From Hungatella sp. UBA3147 (GTDB lineage: Bacteria; Bacillota; Clostridia; Lachnospirales; Lachnospiraceae), in the NCBI GenBank assembly GCA_002365025.1, contig DEYX01000092.1, positions 1 to 8,335 on the forward strand: a stretch of DNA of 8,335 nt, in the 5' to 3' direction. Of the stretch, positions 6,436 to 8,335 are shown piece by piece. The notes below the pieces were generated by a model. That model saw nothing but the letters and a program-made list of their open reading frames with translations, did not search any database and was not told the DNA's origin. How positions within the stretch are numbered: position 1 is the first letter of the stretch; every line of letters starts with the position of its first letter. A program made the position numbers and the translations under genes.

Positions 6436-7062
6436 TTATTGAATCGCTGTGCACGAACTTACTGTTGAATAGTCTTCAAAACGTGAAACGCACTGCAAAT
6501 CAAAAGGATTTTCCTCTTCATATAATTTCCAATCATTAGGAAAACTAAATACTAAATCGTTTGCTGTAAAAGATTCAGACTGCGCATTCTGTGAATAAAT
6601 TCCCTTCTCTCCTGTCGGAAAAAATACAATTCCTGCTATCACCGCAATAGCAAGAAAGACAGTAATTAGTATGGTAATGAAAATGCTTAAAACGCTTGTA
6701 CCGCCGTGCTTGCTTATGTACATCCCAGCCTCCCCATCTGTCATTCCGGAGGTTTGTATTATGATTCTCATTCCCTTTTTGCGGTAATAAGAATTTGCAT
6801 ATATTCCCACAACTATACGAAGAATCAGTCCGCTCCCAGGAATGATCACTGATAAAAGAGCGATCACTCCATATAATAAAGCCTCAAAATACATTTTTCT
6901 GTATGCCAGCCAGTAAACCGGAAATAAGAAGGCAGGCCAGTTCCAGCTTGCAAAGTTTTGACGTTCCGGTTTGTCACGCCATTTATTTTTGTAATATTCG
7001 TTATTATTTCCCACGAATAATTCAATGCCCCAATCATCTAAAATATTGTTTTCTTCTGTCAT
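6436..7062 (-). CDS. DUF2628-type membrane protein with a short, possibly truncated outer domain
   Basis: This protein has 208 residues. Residues about 30-100 resemble the DUF2628 membrane module: a polar lead (YYKNKWRDKPERQNFASWNW), PAFLFPVYWLAYRKMYFEAL, then hydrophobic stretches to about 93 and a basic SYYRKKG end. A further strong transmembrane helix spans about 123-148. The last 45 residues (VFSFPNDWKLYEEENPFDLQ and on) look like the opening of an exported PsbP/DUF1795-like domain that should be three to four times longer, but the frame stops after VSSCTAIQ. This suggests a 3' truncation. The start is ATG 7062, with AGGAGG 7 bases upstream; a longer frame from 7236 would overlap the Hsp70-like gene by about 140 bases and has no matching site. 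A hand-counted line is about 30 percent GC, poorer than its neighbours. It is the only multi-span membrane protein in the run and probably an insertion. Its function is unknown. Confidence 0.72.
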   Translation of the reverse strand: MTEENNILDDWGIELFVGNNNEYYKNKWRDKPERQNFASWNWPAFLFPVYWLAYRKMYFEALLYGVIALLSVIIPGSGLILRIVVGIYANSYYRKKGMRIIIQTSGMTDGEAGMYISKHGGTSVLSIFITILITVFLAIAVIAGIVFFPTGEKGIYSQNAQSESFTANDLVFSFPNDWKLYEEENPFDLQCVSRFEDYSTVSSCTAIQ

Positions 7063-7069
7063 TAATAAT

Positions 7070-7075
7070 CCTCCT
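7070..7075 (-). promoter_or_regulatory. Ribosome binding site deciding start at 7062
   Basis: AGGAGG lies 7 bases before ATG 7062, in the 31-base gap after the Hsp70-like gene. It rejects the 58-residue N-terminal extension of the same frame, which would read through the tail of the upstream gene. Confidence 0.8.
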
Positions 7076-7093
7076 GTTATATTTAGAAATTCC

Positions 7094-8335
7094 TTACTTT
7101 CTCCCGTCAAAAAAGTTCTCTTCCCATGTATCATCCTCAAAATCAAAGAAGGTTTCTTCCCCCTTATAAAGCACTTCATTTTCCCGCAATACCGGAAGCA
7201 CCACAAACCCCCAGCGCTTTCGTGATACCCATACAAAGAACTTCATTTCCCCTTCCAGTATGGTATCCGTCTCCTCCTGAATCACGCTTCCTCCATACTG
7301 ATTATCAATCTCATCCTGTGTCGTCCGCTCAAATGTTTCGGTGTCATACTCAAAGTAATAGGATTTCAGGCGTTTTCCTTTATCATCATTTAAGTAAAGG
7401 TCCAGCTGCTTTCCAATCATGAAGCGGGAAATGCATCCGATATGTTCCTCCGGATCCAGGCTGCGGATCAATATCTTTTCCTGGTTCTCATGGGTATGTG
7501 CCACGATTTCATAAGGAAGAGTCCGTACCTGATAATCCTGATTCACCTTCATATAACCGCGTTTGCAGTTCATAAAGTAAGCAAGTGCCCCCTTTAAACA
7601 GCACATTTTAAGCTCCGATTCATCCTCTCCCTTTTTAGCACTTTGGATCAGCTTACCTGGAACATACTGCTTCAAAGCCTCCATAAACAAACCGGATCTG
7701 CAGGACTGACCGGTCAGCTTTATCATTTCATATTCCTGTAATTCTCCCTGTTCAAATTTTTGATCCAGAAAACGCTCCATCAAATGATAAATATCCGGTC
7801 TTAAGATCATCTCTATCTCATTTAAATACAAGGGAAAGCTTATTTCATGGTCAATATGGGTAAAACCGGCCTTATCAAGTACCGACAGCTTCCATTTATC
7901 CAAAAACATTCCCCTGCTTGACGTTTCCCTGCTGGTTTCAATCCAAAGCTCATACTGGAACCTTGGTCCAAAAAAAGACTTTTTTATCTCTTCTGCCAGC
8001 TGAAACAGATAATAATAGTTGTTCTTCACATGAAAATACTGCTCTCTGCTTTTCTCTTCATACTCCTTAAACCGGGTCGGAAGAAATCCCTCCGCCCTGT
8101 GATAATTCTCTTCCAGCCTCTGTCCGTAATTTCCCTCGGGCGAATCAAAGGAGTATTCCTGCTCCAAATATCCCAATGCCCGTAAAATCTTAATTTTCAA
8201 CATCTGAAGGATGCGAAATGTTAAATTATTTCCTCCAAAATTCGTATCTCCGTTTTCATACCGGGTCTCCAAATCAATGGTATAAGACACCCGGCTGTTA
8301 TCAATGCGGAATCGCCCGGAGGTCAAATCCGTAGT
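7094..8335 (-). CDS. Hsp70/DnaK-like (actin-fold) protein, N-terminus cut by right window edge
   Basis: The frame is open to the edge, so the start lies outside; 413 residues are visible. Visible residues 28-35 read NGDTNFGG, matching the NGDTHLGGEDFD block of DnaK. AEEIKKSFF (about 114-122) corresponds to the 'EKAKIELS' helix. IEMILRPDIYHLMERFLD (about 174-191) corresponds to 'LESLVEDLVNRSIEPL'. LTGQSCR (207-213) corresponds to the adenosine-site 'LVGGQTR', and DESELKMCCLKGAL (about 238-251) to 'NPDEAVAIGAA'. It is thus the second half of an Hsp70-type nucleotide-binding domain, with long insertions. About 150 further residues are strand-rich with an acidic end (FFDFEDDTWEENFF) and lack a helical lid like DnaK's. 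The second glycine of the adenosine motif is Gln. This is not housekeeping DnaK; it is a specialised family member, perhaps acting in assembly or sensing for the tail-like apparatus. No membrane segment is visible. Confidence 0.82.
   Translation of the reverse strand, partial: TTDLTSGRFRIDNSRVSYTIDLETRYENGDTNFGGNNLTFRILQMLKIKILRALGYLEQEYSFDSPEGNYGQRLEENYHRAEGFLPTRFKEYEEKSREQYFHVKNNYYYLFQLAEEIKKSFFGPRFQYELWIETSRETSSRGMFLDKWKLSVLDKAGFTHIDHEISFPLYLNEIEMILRPDIYHLMERFLDQKFEQGELQEYEMIKLTGQSCRSGLFMEALKQYVPGKLIQSAKKGEDESELKMCCLKGALAYFMNCKRGYMKVNQDYQVRTLPYEIVAHTHENQEKILIRSLDPEEHIGCISRFMIGKQLDLYLNDDKGKRLKSYYFEYDTETFERTTQDEIDNQYGGSVIQEETDTILEGEMKFFVWVSRKRWGFVVLPVLRENEVLYKGEETFFDFEDDTWEENFFDGRK

Noticed and set aside
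7063..7236. 58-residue N-terminal extension of the DUF2628-type protein
   Set aside because: It would overlap the Hsp70-like coding end by about 140 bases, while a perfect ribosome binding site marks ATG 7062.
8324..8326. TTG as a start codon of the Hsp70-like protein
   Set aside because: The frame is open to the window edge and the first half of the nucleotide-binding domain is missing, so the true start lies outside.
1..8335. CRISPR arrays, tRNA, rRNA, insertion sequences
   Set aside because: No regular spaced repeats, cloverleaf-like sequence, or transposase frame was seen on either strand.

Overview
The window is one dense minus-strand gene run. All nine genes I call read from the right edge toward the left edge, usually after a strong AGGAGG-type ribosome binding site. 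Gaps are 0 to 114 bases, and I see no internal terminator or clear promoter. The strong Shine-Dalgarno sites, moderate to low GC and Lys/Glu/Tyr-rich proteins suggest a Clostridia genome, most likely Lachnospiraceae or a relative. That placement is inference; there is no rRNA or housekeeping marker in the window.

The best anchors are two VgrG/gpD-like spike proteins (1549-2997 complete; 1-858 cut by the left edge). Both carry a tail-hub motif, VQY(E/K)ETDWEFLKR. The complete one also has a gp5-like OB fold and a C-terminal beta-helix made of octad repeats. The locus is therefore part of a contractile injection system (type VI secretion-like or phage-tail-like). Upstream of the spikes, in transcription order, are: an Hsp70/actin-fold protein (7094-8335, cut by the right edge); a DUF2628-type membrane protein (6436-7062); two proteins I do not recognise, of 429 and 231 residues (5111-6400 and 4419-5114); a 258-residue protein with a tail-fibre-adaptor-like N-terminus (3629-4405); and a 217-residue protein with a coiled-coil head (2960-3613) that overlaps the start of the complete spike gene. 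Then come the spike, a 24-codon orphan frame, a small AT-rich membrane-anchored protein (880-1434), and the second spike.

Working model (inference): the 429-, 231- and 258-residue proteins build the baseplate around the spike, the 217-residue protein helps load cargo or the spike, and the Hsp70-like protein assists assembly or senses state. The two AT-rich membrane-protein genes look like later insertions into the operon. The gene between the two spikes sits where effector/immunity cargo usually lies. Sheath, tube, disassembly ATPase and PAAR-type tip genes are not in the window and would be expected in the flanks. A tail-like apparatus with an integrated Hsp70-like protein and several unassigned baseplate candidates, in what looks like a Gram-positive lineage, is the possible under-described system here.
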